Shown piece by piece: positions 61,926 to 64,000 of a DNA stretch of 64,000 nucleotides. Below the pieces are notes generated by a model. It made no database searches, was not told the DNA's origin, and saw only the letters and a program-made list of their open reading frames with translations. Position 1 is the stretch's first letter; every line of letters begins with the position of its first letter. The translations under genes were made by a program, and so were the position numbers. This DNA is from Paragonimus westermani. Taxonomy: Eukaryota > Platyhelminthes > Trematoda > Plagiorchiida > Troglotrematidae. Location of the stretch: assembly GCA_008508345.1 (NCBI GenBank), contig QNGE01000291.1, positions 146,810 to 210,809 of the forward strand, given 5' to 3'.

Positions 61926-62649
61926 TGACCATTATTACATGCTTATAGGTTGTGGAGTTCACGTTTCAGACATCGCGAAGTTGCATCTCCAGGCTCACAA
62001 TAGGCTCAACAGTAGGCGTAGGCATATGAGACAGGCTTGAAACAACAGCACACCCGATTTTAGTAGACTTCGACCCAGTGTCTTTAAATGAAAAAGGTTA
62101 ATATGAGTGAAGGAACGATTAAGTATTGCACTCTAAGTCATCACATTTTGTGCTTTTAGTCAGCATGCAACCACTTGACAAGCATACATTTTTGTGTCAC
62201 ATTTGAGCAGCAGTTGACTACCCAATTGCCAATCGACCGTGTGAGCGTTCTGTCTGTAAACAATGACTGTCGCACTATCACGTTTAGCATGACGCAGTCA
62301 TATGTGAAATTGGCGCGCTTAATCGGATATCCTACAGAATCTCACTACATTGAAGGTTTGACAACAGTGTTGTGCGGGTAGCTTTTGCACAGAATTTGTT
62401 GTTTAATAGCTGACTCATTTGTCTAGGAAAATAAGACATTTCACACGGCGATCTTTTTGCGTCCATGCTTATTGTTAAATTGCTATTAAATCTACGTCAG
62501 TTTAGAGAAACAGAACTGTATTCTGACAAACTGGCCTCAATATTTACTGCACGATCCGACTGATTATGTTTGTTCTGGTATCATGGTTACGCTCTTTTCG
62601 ATACGTGAATTTTATGAATGGAAATACGACGAAAAATGTTCGTTTTACA
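61926..62649. other. Intron stretch, nothing recognised
   Basis: No domain, SINE box or LINE end identified. Confidence 0.5.
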
Positions 62650-63617
62650 GCACTTGCGTGCGACCTATACTGCTACCTTGACGAGGTGGTCGAGCTTGTG
62701 TACTGTTTTGATCCTGCTATGCTAACTAGGACTCCGGTCCTTCCAGGTGCAACCATGTCAGACAGGTCAAAGGGGGGGCAGCCAGACGAAAAGCGGTTAC
62801 ACTCATAGGATTGTATGTCGCACTACTGACCGCGTAGGAGTGCTTAGGTAGTGAGGCACGATCCTATGGGCACACAGCAGAATTATTTTTGTAGTTGCGG
62901 CACTGCTATCTTCCGTATCAGGAAGAAGGGTGTTAGAAAAGGTACCCTCAAATAAAGAGCACTCCGATCGCCCAACGGTTGACCGTGACCGCCGGCGTAT
63001 TATCCAATACGGTCGAAAAGCATCAAATGTCTCGCAAAAGCCTGATTTAGCTTCGAGTACATCCGCTGCGCGCAGCAGTGTTCAGAATCAGATATTATTC
63101 TCTTATTCACTGCACCCTCGGGCTAGGCAAGCCCATCACTGTCAAGTGAGTCAGACTCTTGAGCCATTGGCTCCGGGTATGGTCCCCCAAGAAAACCCTT
63201 TATCCTGTTGTCTCGCAGGTCAGACTTTTGAGTCAAAAGCTCGGGGTGGGGTCCCTCAAGTCAACCCCCTTCCGCAGCACAAACGACCGGGAAGTATCAG
63301 AAGTTATCGTTCTCTCGACAGTGACATTACCGACCTACCACGACTTTCTCCCACCGTTTTACCCCCTACTTCTTCTGCCTTCCATGTGCCTTCGGGAGAT
63401 AATTGTATTCTGAGGCCAAGACAACTGGTAAACATTGGCACCCTCAATGTCCACACTCTCCGACAAATCGGTCAGCAAGCTGCTCTGGCAAGCACTCTCT
63501 CAAGTCTGGAGCTCGATGTGTGCTGTGTGTCGGAGACGCGAGTCTACGATTCTAGCACAGTTATCCATTTGAGCTCACTTCTAGATTGCTGTCGATCCAA
63601 GCGCTTCTGTCTCAGGG
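62650..63617 (+). mobile_element. RTE-like LINE copy H: 5' region and endonuclease start
   Basis: It begins with a leader (CTACCTTGACGAGGTGGTCG, 62673) and continues into a 235-codon open frame (62930-63637). About 160 residues at its start are Ser/Pro-rich with an internal tandem repeat (63148-63282). They are followed by the endonuclease N-terminus VNIGTLNVHTLRQIGQQAAL and LELDVCCVSETRVYDSSTV (catalytic Glu in ETR). It is cut at 63617, where the 3' terminus of another LINE starts in the opposite direction. It is the only copy here that shows the leader region. Confidence 0.85.
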
Positions 63618-64000
63618 TTTCATCATCATCATCATAGACATCAATACATCAGTGGTTCACACTAATGCTTAACTGCCACACAACCATGAAGAAAAAGCAA
63701 ACCTTATGCAGAAAAAGAGAAGGAAAAAGAAGGGGACGGGAAGGGACCTAACTACTGAAAATGACTACGTCCATATTCAAACATTCAATATCAAGGTGCC
63801 TACACCTTGCAAACAAACAAGTGAGAGCAAGGCGTCATCAGCGAGACAGGTTCCTTACGGCTTTCACTGCCCCACGTCATTAAATGCACTCACCTCACAG
63901 ACAACTCGAACAAACAACCACAACATTAACGCCACTGAGCTCGATTAGCCGCCATCTCACCTAGAGTCTCCAACCACCGACTCTGTGAGTCGCGAGGGCC
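63617..64000 (-). mobile_element. LINE copy F: 3' terminus, continues beyond window
   Basis: It is the reverse complement of LINE D 33175-33577: the trinucleotide tail CATCATCATCAT, the untranslated end with GGTGCCTACACCTTGC, then the C-terminal coding segment up to GAGTCGCGAGGGCC at the window edge. It is very similar to copy D, so both are relatively recent members. It abuts copy H head to tail in opposite orientation. Confidence 0.9.

Overview
The window looks like the genome of a flatworm, most probably a digenean trematode. The evidence is a single split gene with very long introns, packed with retroelement families that are abundant in flukes: RTE-like LINEs with trinucleotide tails, Penelope-like elements (PLEs) carrying a GIY-YIG endonuclease, Ty3/gypsy elements, and a tRNA-derived SINE. 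The species cannot be decided from the sequence alone. There are no prokaryotic operons, no CRISPR array and no rRNA gene.

One host gene spans almost the whole window on the + strand: an orthologue of TBC1D31 (WDR67). Seven internal exons (380-736, 13014-13226, 15801-15874, 18870-19016, 21405-21538, 55085-55218, 61241-61420) all have GT/AG borders and compatible phases. Joined, they give one open frame of 413 codons covering the last WD40 blade, a basic linker and most of the TBC domain. The 5' WD40 exons and the 3' coiled-coil exons lie outside. The intron between exons five and six of the window is 33.5 kb and holds most of the mobile elements.

Layout. 1-6.9 kb: exon plus featureless intron. 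6.9-10.7 kb: a decayed, nearly full-length LINE (- strand). 13-21.5 kb: four exons and one SINE. 23.3-29.4 kb: a PLE, a SINE and three Ty3/gypsy remnants in the same orientation. 32.7-33.6 kb: a PLE/LINE chimera. 36.3-40.8 kb: a Ty3/gypsy element with recognisable LTRs, primer site, gag and pol, itself invaded by a SINE piece and a PLE piece. 40.8-42.3 kb: a PLE and a LINE piece. 46.3-47.0 kb: a PLE remnant flanked by a large inverted repeat. 48.0-49.5 kb: a LINE 3' half carrying a 199-nt insertion with a hammerhead-like hairpin. 50.4-54.6 kb: two LINE copies. 57.2-60.3 kb: LINE, SINEs and a PLE. 61.8 kb: a SINE fold-back. 62.6-64 kb: two opposed LINE fragments.

The most interesting signal is a set of hammerhead-ribozyme-like motifs in the 3' tails of the PLEs. 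Two independent tails (39680-39722 and 40814-40856, both - strand) keep the CTGANGA and GAAA boxes and a stem III with a compensatory base-pair change. A third motif (48229-48269, - strand) sits at the tip of a perfect 29-bp hairpin in a short insertion bounded by a 10-bp target-site duplication. Every mobile-element ORF seen here carries stops or frameshifts, so none appears autonomous.
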